NCBI GenBank assembly: GCA_008638015.1
Contig: VTPD01000007.1
Coordinates: forward strand, 1-45,246
Origin: Pelagibacteraceae bacterium
GTDB lineage: Bacteria; Pseudomonadota; Alphaproteobacteria; Pelagibacterales; Pelagibacteraceae
Length of the DNA: 45,246 bases
Reading direction: 5' to 3'
Below the pieces are notes generated by a model that did no database searches, was not told the DNA's origin, and was given only the letters and a program-made list of their open reading frames with translations. Position 1 is the stretch's first letter. Every line of letters begins with the position of its first letter. Made by a program: the position numbers and the translations under genes. This document shows, piece after piece, positions 36,431-44,884 of this stretch.

Positions 36431-37483
36431 GATATCTCCATCTTGAACGAGATATTCTTTTCCTTCAATTCTTAATTTTCCTTTATCTCTAGCTCCAGCT
36501 TCCCCGTTACATTCAATAAAGTCTTTATAGCTAATAGTTTCAGCTTTAATAAAACCTTTTTTAAAATCTGTATGAATCACTTCTGCAGCATCAGGAGCTT
36601 TGCAGTTCATTGGAATAGTCCAAGCTCTAGTTTCTTCAGGACCTGCAGTAAAATATGTGCTTAAATTTAGAGCTTTATAGCTCGATCTAATAACTCTATC
36701 TAGTCCAGTCTCAGTTATTTGCAAATCATTCATAAAATCTTTTGCTTCTTGTTCGCCAAGCTCTGTAATTTGTTGCTCAATTTCTGCAGAAATATTTACT
36801 ACTTCCTCATTGGCAAATGTTTCTTTTACTCTATTAGTGTATTCGTTTCCATTTTTGATACTTTCTTCCCCAGTATTGCAAACAATAATTTTTGGTTTGA
36901 GGGTTAATATGGATGCGCTCTTGATAGTTTTTAAGTCAAAATCTTTTCTGAGATCATATGGGTTTTTTCCTGCCTTAAGCAATTCATAGCATTTTTCTAA
37001 TAATTTCATTAGGTCATCATCTTCAGAATTATTTTTATTTTTTTTGGATAGTCTTTTTTCTAACGATTCCAAATCAGCTAGCATTAATTCGGTCTCAATT
37101 ATTTCAAAATCTCTAATTGGATCAACAGTTTTGTTAACGTTTTGTATCTCATCTGAGTCAAAGCATCGTAAAAGATGAACAATTGCATCGACTTCGCGAA
37201 TGTGAGATAAAAATTTATTTCCTAATCCCTCTCCTTTAGATGCACCAGCAACAAGTCCAGCAATATCTACAAAAGTAATTAAAGTAGGAATTATTTTTTT
37301 AGATTTAGCTATAACACTGATTTTATCAATTCTCTCATCTGGAACAGCAACTACTCCAACATTGGGATCAATAGTACAAAATGGAAAATTAGCAGACTCT
37401 GCATTTTTGGATTTGGTTAATGCATTAAACATAGTTGATTTACCTACATTTGGTAAGCCAACAATCCCACACTTAAAACTCAT
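36407..37483 (-). CDS. ychF: Redox-regulated ATPase YchF (Obg-like)
   Basis: Universal P-loop ATPase of the Obg family. The 358 residues contain the Walker A GLPNVGKSTMFNALT (about 9-23), FCTIDPNVG, the G3 motif DIAGLVAGASKGEGLGN and the terminal TGS-like domain ending GDILHFRFNT. YchF binds ribosomes and is linked to stress response. pth directly upstream is the common partner; pth stop and ychF start share one base. The 24-base overlap with petC covers the last residues, which are conserved, so it is not a mis-called end. Confidence 0.97.
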   Translation of the reverse strand: MSFKCGIVGLPNVGKSTMFNALTKSKNAESANFPFCTIDPNVGVVAVPDERIDKISVIAKSKKIIPTLITFVDIAGLVAGASKGEGLGNKFLSHIREVDAIVHLLRCFDSDEIQNVNKTVDPIRDFEIIETELMLADLESLEKRLSKKNKNNSEDDDLMKLLEKCYELLKAGKNPYDLRKDFDLKTIKSASILTLKPKIIVCNTGEESIKNGNEYTNRVKETFANEEVVNISAEIEQQITELGEQEAKDFMNDLQITETGLDRVIRSSYKALNLSTYFTAGPEETRAWTIPMNCKAPDAAEVIHTDFKKGFIKAETISYKDFIECNGEAGARDKGKLRIEGKEYLVQDGDILHFRFNT

Positions 37484-38040
37484 TAAAGATTAACTTTGCT
37501 AGAAAAATTATCTAAATTTTTTTCAATTAATAAATGAACATTATCAAGTAATTTTTGAATAGATAAATTTATTTTTTCAAGCTCTTCCTCAGAAAAATCG
37601 TTTAGTACATGACTGTCAACTAAATTTTTTTCCCCAGGATGGCCTATACCAATTCTTATTCGATTAAAATTCGAACCTATCGCATCTTCTATTGATTTAA
37701 TTCCGTTGTGACCGCCACTTGATCCACCAATTTTAGCTTTAATTTTTCCTAGCTCTAAATCTAAATCATCATGAAATACAAAAACATTTTTTGGTATAAT
37801 TTTATAATAATCTTGTATTTCTCTTATGCAAGTTCCTGAGTTATTCATGAATGTTAATGGTTTAACTAAAATTAATTTTTGTTTATTAATTTCACCGTTA
37901 GTAAGTAAGCCTTTAAATTTTGGTTTTTGTTTTGAAAGATTGAATCTTTTATTGAGATTATCAATAATTAAAAAACCAATATTGTGTCGATTATTTTTAT
38001 GTTTAGGGTCTGGATTTCCTAGACCAACAAATAAGAACAT
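37483..38040 (-). CDS. pth: Peptidyl-tRNA hydrolase
   Basis: Recycles peptidyl-tRNA released from stalled ribosomes. The 185 residues have FVGLGNPDPKHKNNRHNIGF (catalytic His near residue 19), KPLTFMNNSG, FVFHDDLDLELGKIK and GGSSGGHNGIKSIE, all standard. It follows rplY by 3 bases, an arrangement (rplY-pth-ychF) seen across Proteobacteria. Confidence 0.97.
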   Translation of the reverse strand: MFLFVGLGNPDPKHKNNRHNIGFLIIDNLNKRFNLSKQKPKFKGLLTNGEINKQKLILVKPLTFMNNSGTCIREIQDYYKIIPKNVFVFHDDLDLELGKIKAKIGGSSGGHNGIKSIEDAIGSNFNRIRIGIGHPGEKNLVDSHVLNDFSEEELEKINLSIQKLLDNVHLLIEKNLDNFSSKVNL

Positions 38041-38043
38041 TTA

Positions 38044-38748
38044 CTATTTCTTTTTATCTTCAGCAGCCTTAGCTTTTTCATCCTGAGGTTTTGCATCTTT
38101 GTCAGCAGCGGCTGGCTCCGTACCTTCGGCAGTTGCAGCATCTGCAGTAGCAGTAGCTTCTCCTGGTTCTGGTTCTTTAACAACAGTTGGAGCAGCTACG
38201 GTTGCTATCATAAAATCTCTATCAATTGTAGGTTTGACATTTTCTGGTAAAGTTACATTTGAAATCCTAATACTTTCACCAATTTCGCTTTTAGATAAAT
38301 CAACAGTTAGTTCAGACGGAATCTGGTCAGCTGGACATCTTAATTCTACTTTTCTTCTAACAATGTTTAATACACCACCAATTTTTAATCCTGGACAAAT
38401 ATTTTCATTTATAAATCGCACTGGGATCCAAACAACAACTTTTGTTCCAGCCGACAATTTTTGAAAATCAATGTGGATAGGTTGATTAGTTACTTTGTCA
38501 AACTCTATATCTCTTGGCAGAACCTTAAAATCTTTTCCATCAACTTTAATATCGATAACTTTACTCATGAAATTTCCAAACTTTAATAATTTTTCAAGTG
38601 AGTTTTTTTTAATAGATAAATTGATATTTGTTTCGATGTCTCCGTATAGCACTCCTGGGACAAATCCATTCAAGCGAAGTTTATTCAATTCACCTCTAGA
38701 CTTTGTTTGTCTTAATTCTACTTGCAATGTATCTAAATTTTTATCCAT
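38044..38748 (-). CDS. rplY: 50S ribosomal protein L25 (CTC form)
   Basis: Binds 5S rRNA. The 234 residues form the long CTC version with an N-terminal L25 domain (about 5-90, including VPGVLYGD) and a C-terminal TL5-type beta domain (about 95-185). The last 45 residues are a low-complexity tail rich in Ala, Glu, Asp and Lys, with notably higher G+C codon use than neighbouring genes. Ala-rich tails occur in other alphaproteobacterial L25 proteins. prs lies upstream after 70 bases. Confidence 0.95.
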   Translation of the reverse strand: MDKNLDTLQVELRQTKSRGELNKLRLNGFVPGVLYGDIETNINLSIKKNSLEKLLKFGNFMSKVIDIKVDGKDFKVLPRDIEFDKVTNQPIHIDFQKLSAGTKVVVWIPVRFINENICPGLKIGGVLNIVRRKVELRCPADQIPSELTVDLSKSEIGESIRISNVTLPENVKPTIDRDFMIATVAAPTVVKEPEPGEATATADAATAEGTEPAAADKDAKPQDEKAKAAEDKKK

Positions 38749-38818
38749 AGAAGAGGAGGTTGTATATTAAGAAACAAATAAACTCAAGATTTGTATTGTA
38801 GATATTGGTTATGAAAGA

Positions 38819-39748
38819 CTACTTAAATAGCTTAGAAACCGACTTTGATTCAGAAATTCTATTAATTGCCTCAGCTAAAAGAGGAGCAATACTTACAATT
38901 TTTATCTTAGTTTTCTTTGTTTTTAGTTGATTATCGATTGAATTAGTAACTATAAATTGTTTTATTTTGGACTGTTGAATTTTTTGAACTGCATCTTTGC
39001 TTAAAACGGCATGTACAACATATGCAAAAACCTCTTTTGCCCCTTTTTGAATTAGGGCATCGGCAGCATTACAAATCGTACCACCGCTATCAACTAGATC
39101 ATCAATAATTATGCAAGTTTTTCCTTTAACGGAACCTATCACATTCATAACTTCTGACTTGCCAGGTCCAGATCTTCTCTTGTCAATAATTGCAAGATCA
39201 GCATTCAACCTTTTTCCTATGGCTCTTGCTCTTTCTACGCCCCCAACATCTGGAGCAACGCATATTAAATTTCTTGATTTAATATTTTTTTTTATATGTT
39301 TTACAAAAATTGGTGATGCAAACAAATTATCAACTGGTATGTCAAAAAAACCTTGAATTTGATTTGCATGCAAATCTAAAGTTAAAACTCTATTGGCACC
39401 AGCATGAGTAATTAAATTTGCAACTAATTTTGCACTAATGGGGGACCTCGGAGTAACTTTGCGGTCTTGCCTTGCATATCCAAAATAAGGAAGTACAGCA
39501 GTAATATTTTTTGCAGAAGCTCTTCTAAGCGCGTCGATACAAATTAAGAGTTCCATTATATTATCATTTGCAGGATAGGACGTACCTTGAATTACAAAAA
39601 CTTCAGATCCTCTCATATTCTCGTTAATTTCAATATAAACTTCAGAGTCTGCGAATCTTCTAATATTGCTATTAGTTAGTTTAGTTTTTAAATATTTGGA
39701 AATTTCTTTACTTAAGGGAAGGTTATTTGTTCCTGAAACTAATTTCAT
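38819..39748 (-). CDS. prs: Ribose-phosphate pyrophosphokinase
   Basis: Makes PRPP from ribose 5-phosphate and ATP for nucleotide, His and Trp synthesis. The 309 residues show the catalytic flexible-loop region YFGYARQDRKVTPRSPIS (about 94-111), the metal-binding VLTLDLHANQIQGFFD, and the PRPP-binding IIDDLVDSGGTI (about 214-225). VAPDVGGVERAR is also conserved. It precedes rplY in the leftward set; 31 bases separate it from pgeF upstream. Confidence 0.97.
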   Translation of the reverse strand: MKLVSGTNNLPLSKEISKYLKTKLTNSNIRRFADSEVYIEINENMRGSEVFVIQGTSYPANDNIMELLICIDALRRASAKNITAVLPYFGYARQDRKVTPRSPISAKLVANLITHAGANRVLTLDLHANQIQGFFDIPVDNLFASPIFVKHIKKNIKSRNLICVAPDVGGVERARAIGKRLNADLAIIDKRRSGPGKSEVMNVIGSVKGKTCIIIDDLVDSGGTICNAADALIQKGAKEVFAYVVHAVLSKDAVQKIQQSKIKQFIVTNSIDNQLKTKKTKIKIVSIAPLLAEAINRISESKSVSKLFK

Positions 39749-39779
39749 TTTTTTTATATATACCTATTAACCTATGTGA

Positions 39780-40553
39780 TCAATTGTATTTTGTGATAGT
39801 GGAAATGTTTCTTCCATAATCAGGTTTGTTAAAAATAATAGATCTACGATAGCTATAAAATAATGATTTGTTTACATAAGTATCTTTAGCAATATGACTA
39901 ATATTGTTCTTGGATATAGCGCTTTCTAGTAATTTAAGTGTTATAAATTTTCTTAAATTAAAAAAAATTTTTTTCTTTTTGAAAATGAAGCATTTTTTAT
40001 AGCTTTTTTTCTTAGCAATAATTTTTTTTAAAAAATCTATTTTTATTTCATAACTTTTTTCCCCAATACATGGCCCAACGCATGCATTAATATTTTGAGG
40101 AGAAATTTTATTTTTTTTAAATAAAAGTACAGCTGTTTTAACTATATTTTTAAAAGCTCCTTTCCAGCCCGCATGAACACAGCAGATAAATTTTTTTTGA
40201 TTATCAAAAAAAAGAATAGGAGCACAATCAGCAGTTAATATCCCAATTCCTACATTGCTTAAGCCTGTAAATATCCCGTCAGCTTTTCCAATTCTTATTT
40301 GTTTAAAATTTTTTGGTATTCTTTTTAATTCTATAATTTTATTGCTATGAACTTGATGTACTAAACAAAGTTGTTTTGCCTTTATTTTTTTCTTAACAAA
40401 ATTAATGTTTTTTAATACATTTCTTTTTTCATCTTTTGAACCAAGGCCGCAGTTAAGAGATGAATATATTCCCTTCGAAAATCCATTTTTTCTTGAAAAG
40501 AAACTATGATTAATCTTTTTTTCTGTAGAAAATTTTTTTGATTTTAATATCAT
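39780..40553 (-). CDS. pgeF: PgeF/YfiH-family protein (laccase-like domain, peptidoglycan or purine editing)
   Basis: A 257-residue member of the YfiH family, formerly called polyphenol oxidase. Conserved segments are LVHQVHSNKI (metal-binding His), ADGIFTGLSNVGIGILTADCAP (about 90-111) and CVHAGWKGAFKNI. The family includes purine nucleoside phosphorylase/adenosine deaminase activity and an enzyme that edits miscoupled peptidoglycan precursors in E. coli. It overlaps the midA-like gene by 4 bases, as in many alphaproteobacteria with lgt-midA-pgeF order. Confidence 0.9.
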   Translation of the reverse strand: MILKSKKFSTEKKINHSFFSRKNGFSKGIYSSLNCGLGSKDEKRNVLKNINFVKKKIKAKQLCLVHQVHSNKIIELKRIPKNFKQIRIGKADGIFTGLSNVGIGILTADCAPILFFDNQKKFICCVHAGWKGAFKNIVKTAVLLFKKNKISPQNINACVGPCIGEKSYEIKIDFLKKIIAKKKSYKKCFIFKKKKIFFNLRKFITLKLLESAISKNNISHIAKDTYVNKSLFYSYRRSIIFNKPDYGRNISTITKYN

Positions 40554-41611
40554 TTTCCAAGGTCAAATTTTTGTTTTTTATTTCCTATCACCAGAACTTT
40601 AAATAGATTACCCATTTCTTTCGGGTGTATTAATCTTTTTATAGATTGTTTTAAATTAAATAATTTTTTACTGTCTAATAATTTACTTTGACTTGCTAGT
40701 CTTTCATTAATTCCTAGTTTTTGCAAAAATTGGGATTGATTAATAAAAAAAATTTTATGTAAATTATATTCATTAAATAGTTTTATCAGATAATAAAAAT
40801 TGACTTGAGTTGTTAAATCACTTTCCCCTGGAAATGTTAATGGATCTACTTTTTTTCTATTTTTAATTGCCTGTAAAGTGTCATTGCTGAAAGTAGAAAA
40901 ATCTCCATAATCAATAGTTAAGAAAATGCTATTTTCCTTTTGCAAAAGTAAAGAAAGGTCTTTCACAATTTTTTTTGCCTCGTAACATATTTCAATAAAA
41001 TTGTTTTTTTCTAAATCAAAATAGCGAGATATTTTTTTAATATGTACTTGAGATGCAGGCTCAAAAAAAAACTGTAGTTTGTTAGTTTTTCTATTAAATT
41101 GAACTCCTTTTTCAAGCCACTTATTTTTTTTTTTAATAAATTGTTTTACTGGTAGGGCATCAAAGAATTCATTGCTAAGAATAACCAGGTTATTTTTTTG
41201 GAAATCTTTTATATTTTTTATCCAATATATATTATTTAAATGAATTAATTTTTCTTTTTGTTTTTTTTTTAAATATTTACTTTTTTCTAAAAAAAAATAA
41301 TTAATTTTTCCATTAAAGTGTTTTATTTTTTTTAAAGTTGTTATTATATCTTTCGCCATCGTTCCGTCCCCAGGACCCAATTCTAAAATATTTAAGTCTT
41401 TTGGTTTTTTAATTTTATCCCAGTATGAAAATGTCCAAAAAGCTAACATTTCGGAAAAAATACTTGAAATATGAGGGGAGGTAACAAAGTCTCCTTTATA
41501 ACCAAAGATATTTTTAGATTGATAGTAGCTTGTATCAAATTTATACAAACAATAATTTATATATTGATCTAAAAATAATTTTTTTACTTTAATTATTTTT
41601 TTTAAAATCAT
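40550..41611 (-). CDS. MidA/NDUFAF7-family SAM-dependent methyltransferase
   Basis: 353 residues of the DUF185 family. The cofactor motif is LELGPGDGTMAKDI (about 75-88), and LSNEFFDALPVKQF (about 145-158) is the signature. FVTSPHISSIFSEML near the N-terminus and FLTIDYGDFS in the centre are typical. In mitochondria the homologue methylates a complex I subunit arginine during assembly; in bacteria the target is uncertain. It overlaps lgt by 23 bases. Long A tracts make it very Lys-rich, but the frame is intact. Confidence 0.92.
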   Translation of the reverse strand: MILKKIIKVKKLFLDQYINYCLYKFDTSYYQSKNIFGYKGDFVTSPHISSIFSEMLAFWTFSYWDKIKKPKDLNILELGPGDGTMAKDIITTLKKIKHFNGKINYFFLEKSKYLKKKQKEKLIHLNNIYWIKNIKDFQKNNLVILSNEFFDALPVKQFIKKKNKWLEKGVQFNRKTNKLQFFFEPASQVHIKKISRYFDLEKNNFIEICYEAKKIVKDLSLLLQKENSIFLTIDYGDFSTFSNDTLQAIKNRKKVDPLTFPGESDLTTQVNFYYLIKLFNEYNLHKIFFINQSQFLQKLGINERLASQSKLLDSKKLFNLKQSIKRLIHPKEMGNLFKVLVIGNKKQKFDLGK

Positions 41612-42386
41612 TTTTATTAATTTTTATTAAAATAATAAGACTCAGCATTATTGTTATTAAACTCAAAATCATACCCAAACTAATATTTGGAAAAATATAT
41701 CCAATGTGTTGATCAGGTTCTCTAAAAAATTCAGCAAAAATTCTAAATAAAGAGTATAAAAAAAGAAATAAAAACGAAGACAAACCTACTATTCTATTTT
41801 TTTTTCTAAAAATAAAATTAATCATTACAAATAAAACCACACCCTCTAATAAAGCCTCATATAGTTGAGATGGATGTCGTGGCAGGTTATCGTGTAATGG
41901 AAAAATCACAGACCATGCAATATCTGTAGGTTTTCCAATTAATTCTCCATTGATAAAATTAGCAATTCTTCCAAAAAATAAACCTATGGGCGCAACGCAA
42001 GCAAGAATGTCAGTCAACAACCAAAAAGAAATATTATTTTTTTTTACGTAAAACACTGTTGCAATGATGATTCCCAGCATTCCGCCATGAAATGACATTC
42101 CACCTGTCCATATTTTGAAAATATCAAGAGGATTTTCTAAATAAAACTGCAAATTATAAAATAGCACATATCCAGTTCTTCCTCCCAGGATAATTCCAAT
42201 TACAATCCAAATTAAAAAATCATCAAGATGATGAATTTTTACATTTTGCTGAAAATAAAATTTTTTTATTAAGTATTTTCCATATGATAATCCTAAAATG
42301 ATCCCAAAGATGTACGCTAGTGAGTACCAGCGAATTGCTATAATACCAAAGTCAAATAAAATTGGATTAAAATTATGAACAAACAT
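41589..42386 (-). CDS. lgt: Prolipoprotein diacylglyceryl transferase
   Basis: Transfers diacylglycerol from phosphatidylglycerol to the lipobox cysteine, the first step of lipoprotein maturation. The 265 residues have about seven spans. Motifs are IGIILGGRTGYVLFYN, GGMSFHGGMLG and the Lgt signature GRIANFINGELIGKPT (about 140-155), then RHPSQLYEALLEG and REPDQHIGY. The start overlaps the histidine kinase stop by one base. Confidence 0.97.
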   Translation of the reverse strand: MFVHNFNPILFDFGIIAIRWYSLAYIFGIILGLSYGKYLIKKFYFQQNVKIHHLDDFLIWIVIGIILGGRTGYVLFYNLQFYLENPLDIFKIWTGGMSFHGGMLGIIIATVFYVKKNNISFWLLTDILACVAPIGLFFGRIANFINGELIGKPTDIAWSVIFPLHDNLPRHPSQLYEALLEGVVLFVMINFIFRKKNRIVGLSSFLFLFLYSLFRIFAEFFREPDQHIGYIFPNISLGMILSLITIMLSLIILIKINKNDFKKNN

Positions 42387-43690
42387 TAGTCAGGAAAACT
42401 TAATGTCACTTTTAAGCCTTTATTTTTTGGATTATCATTTATTTTAATTTTACCCCCATGAGAGTTAATAATATCTTGCACAATAGAAAGTCCCAAACCA
42501 ACACTGCCATCTACCATTGTGCGACTTTTATCTAATTTGTAAAAAGGTCTTAAAATTCTATCTTTTTCATGATCTGGAACGCCTGGACCATCATCTTCTA
42601 CAATAATGCTAATATCATTCGTTCCTTTTTTAACTATTACATTTGCGTTACCCGCATACTTAATTGCATTATCTATTAAGTTATAAACACATCTTTTAAC
42701 CAATTGTTTTTTGCCAGTTAAATAAATTTTATCTGGGCATTTCAATGTAATATTTTTATTATTAAATTTATGGACTATTTCAGTCATTAAGTTAGATAGA
42801 TCAAATTTTGAGCTTGCCCCAACTTCTTGAGAGCTCGAGTAATCAAGATATTCTGCAATCATTTTTTCCATTTCAATTACATCATCTTTAATTTTATCTA
42901 GAGAATGATTTTTATTCATGATTTCAATTTGTAATTTAAGCCTTGTTAGTGGAGTTTTTAAATCATGACTTATTCCTGAGAGCATGGCTGTTCTCTGACT
43001 AATATGTCTTAAAATTCTTCTCTTCATTTTTTCAAATTCAATAATTGCTTTACGTACCTCAACAGCACCCGATGGTTTTAATTCAGGAACATATTGACCT
43101 TTGCCAAATTTTTCTGCTGAGTCTGCCAATATAGAAAAAGGTCTAACTTGGTTACGTAAAAATAAAATTGAAATCATTAATAACAAGATAGACGGTATGG
43201 TAATCCACAAAATAAAAATTCTTGCAGAAGAGTTTCTAACTCTAGATTTATGAACTATAAATTGTAAAACATTTTTATTAATTTGAATTCTTATATCTAC
43301 GTAATCTTTATTCGCTCGCGTATTGTACCAGTAAGGAAATTTAATTTCTTTTGCTAGTTCTTCATCCATTAATTGATCATATAAGCTGTAAACAAATGTT
43401 GAATCGTAAAAAGGAAGTGACTGGTCTTTTAGTATATTTATTTCTTGAATGAGCGAAAGTTCAAATAGATTTTTTACAAATTCAAAGTTTTTATTTGCTG
43501 TTTTATCATTGTATACCTCAATTATTGCATTAATTTCTGCAGCCACAGATTTTGTAAGTCCTTTATTTGTTTTAATCCAAAGACTATCAAAAAAAACAAT
43601 CGTAAGAATAATTTGAAGTAAAAGTATTGGTGCAATAATTATTAATAGGTAACGAAAAAAAATAGTTTTGGGCAGAAATTTTTTAATCAT
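42386..43690 (-). CDS. EnvZ-like sensor histidine kinase
   Basis: 434 residues: span 1 (about 13-35), a periplasmic region of about 120 residues, span 2 (about 157-178) and a HAMP linker (about 178-230). The dimerisation domain has the phosphorylated H242 in GISHDLKTPLTRL. The ATPase domain has the N box NLIDNAIKYA, G1 EDDGPGVPD, F-box FYKLDKSR and G2 GSVGLGLSIV. It lies 3 bases after the OmpR-type gene, which is its likely partner. The sensed signal is unknown; SAR11 genomes label such pairs EnvZ/OmpR. Confidence 0.93.
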   Translation of the reverse strand: MIKKFLPKTIFFRYLLIIIAPILLLQIILTIVFFDSLWIKTNKGLTKSVAAEINAIIEVYNDKTANKNFEFVKNLFELSLIQEINILKDQSLPFYDSTFVYSLYDQLMDEELAKEIKFPYWYNTRANKDYVDIRIQINKNVLQFIVHKSRVRNSSARIFILWITIPSILLLMISILFLRNQVRPFSILADSAEKFGKGQYVPELKPSGAVEVRKAIIEFEKMKRRILRHISQRTAMLSGISHDLKTPLTRLKLQIEIMNKNHSLDKIKDDVIEMEKMIAEYLDYSSSQEVGASSKFDLSNLMTEIVHKFNNKNITLKCPDKIYLTGKKQLVKRCVYNLIDNAIKYAGNANVIVKKGTNDISIIVEDDGPGVPDHEKDRILRPFYKLDKSRTMVDGSVGLGLSIVQDIINSHGGKIKINDNPKNKGLKVTLSFPD

Positions 43691-43693
43691 CTA

Positions 43694-44377
43694 CTAATCA
43701 GTCCAAAGAACATATCCATTCCCACGAACCGTCTGAAGATATTTTGGGTTTTTAGGATCTGGCTCTATTTTTTGTCTTAATCTTGTAATCATGACATCAA
43801 CAGCTCTTTCTTTGGTCAGTTTGATAATTTGGGAAATTTGATCTCTTTGAAAAATTTGTCCTACAGATAAAATCATTTTTTCTAATAGGGCTTTTTCAGC
43901 TGTATTGAGTTTTGTAATGCCTTTCTTGGATTTGATAGACATTTTTTCCAAATCAACTCTGATATCTCCAAATTTTAATACTGGATTTAGATTTTTTCCG
44001 CTTTTAATTCTTTTTAAAATATTTTTTATTCTTAAAAGCAATTCTTTAGGTTCAAAAGGTTTTGGTAAATAATCATCTGCACCAGTTTCAAGACCCGAAA
44101 TTCTATCAGAAGTTTCGCCCATGGCTGTTAATAAAATTATAGGTTGATCTGATTTTTCTTTAATTTCTCTAGTTAGCTCTAGACCGCTTTGGCCAGGCAT
44201 CATAATATCTAAAATAATAAGATCAAACTTTAATAAAGATATCTTTTTTTTTGCGTCCAGAGAATCTTTAGCTGTTGTCGTGTAAAAATTATTATTTTGT
44301 AAGTACTCACGAAGCAATTCTCTGATACGATCATCGTCATCAACTATTAAAATATGCTTCTTATCTTCTTGTATCAT
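43694..44377 (-). CDS. OmpR-family response regulator (PetR-like)
   Basis: 227 residues with a receiver domain (about 8-120): the acidic pocket VDDDD, phosphorylated D57 in LIILDIMMPGQSG, the LLTAM threonine and PKPFEPKEL lysine. A winged-helix DNA-binding domain (about 135-225) carries REAVDVMITRLRQKIE-type helices ending VRGNGYVLW. A MarR gene immediately upstream (ATGA overlap) gives the same MarR-OmpR pair as petP-petR of Rhodobacter capsulatus, where it is needed for cytochrome bc1 expression. Whether this pair controls petABC at 33802 is inference. Confidence 0.92.
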   Translation of the reverse strand: MIQEDKKHILIVDDDDRIRELLREYLQNNNFYTTTAKDSLDAKKKISLLKFDLIILDIMMPGQSGLELTREIKEKSDQPIILLTAMGETSDRISGLETGADDYLPKPFEPKELLLRIKNILKRIKSGKNLNPVLKFGDIRVDLEKMSIKSKKGITKLNTAEKALLEKMILSVGQIFQRDQISQIIKLTKERAVDVMITRLRQKIEPDPKNPKYLQTVRGNGYVLWTD

Positions 44378-44811
44378 TCTGCTATAATTTTTTTTAAAAC
44401 TTTTTTAAAACTTAGAACCTCATCAGAGTCAGATTCTTTAAAAGCCTCTAAAATTCTTTTTTTTTGTGTATTAAATATTTCCTCACTTATTTTCTTACCT
44501 TTCTCAGTAAGATGCAATAAGCGATGTCTACCATCCACATCTCCTTTGCTTTGAGATATTATTTCCTTTTTAATTAATTCTTGAAGAACTCTGCTCAAGC
44601 TTTGTTTGGTAATTTTTAATTTTTTTATCAAATCGGCAACTTTAATTCCTGGGTTAATATCTACCGCGCAAATTAATCTATGATGCGCTTTGCCGAATGA
44701 ATTTTTTTTTAAAACCTCGTAAGGGTCTGAATAAGAATTAGTGTAAGCCTCTAACATCAATTCTATTATTTCCTTGATGTTATTTTCTCTTAAATATAAA
44801 AAGTCTTGCAT
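44374..44811 (-). CDS. MarR-family transcriptional regulator (PetP-like)
   Basis: 145 residues with a MarR winged helix: GIKVADLIKKLKITKQSLSR (about 54-73) for the recognition region, and the wing SKGDVDGRHRLLHLTEKGKK (about 89-108). The family typically represses its own promoter and responds to small ligands or redox state. It opens the regulator gene string and overlaps the response regulator by 4 bases. A TATAAT and an inverted repeat lie upstream. Confidence 0.9.
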   Translation of the reverse strand: MQDFLYLRENNIKEIIELMLEAYTNSYSDPYEVLKKNSFGKAHHRLICAVDINPGIKVADLIKKLKITKQSLSRVLQELIKKEIISQSKGDVDGRHRLLHLTEKGKKISEEIFNTQKKRILEAFKESDSDEVLSFKKVLKKIIAE

Positions 44812-44825
44812 AAGTCGATTTTAAT

Positions 44826-44842
44826 AGTCAGCTTTATTGACT
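44826..44842. promoter_or_regulatory. Inverted repeat (AGTCA-N7-TGACT), candidate MarR operator
   Basis: Perfect 5-base arms AGTCA and TGACT with a 7-base centre lie between marR and ilvE. The minus-strand TATAAT at 44851-44846, with a weak TTTTCA 17 bases upstream (44874-44869), would place marR transcription initiation inside or next to the repeat. That is the expected position for autorepression. TTGACT inside it could also be a -35 for ilvE, but no good -10 follows. Confidence 0.35.
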
Positions 44843-44884
44843 TATATTATATTGAATTAAAAACTATTTGAAAACTAAATCTAT

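Noticed and set aside
38753-38759. GAGGAGG on the plus strand followed by a TTG-started 13-codon frame before prs/rplY
   Set aside because: The frame is tiny, lies antisense to the leftward prs-rplY string and has no recognisable product; on the sense strand it reads CCTCCTC, which cannot act as a ribosome site for rplY.
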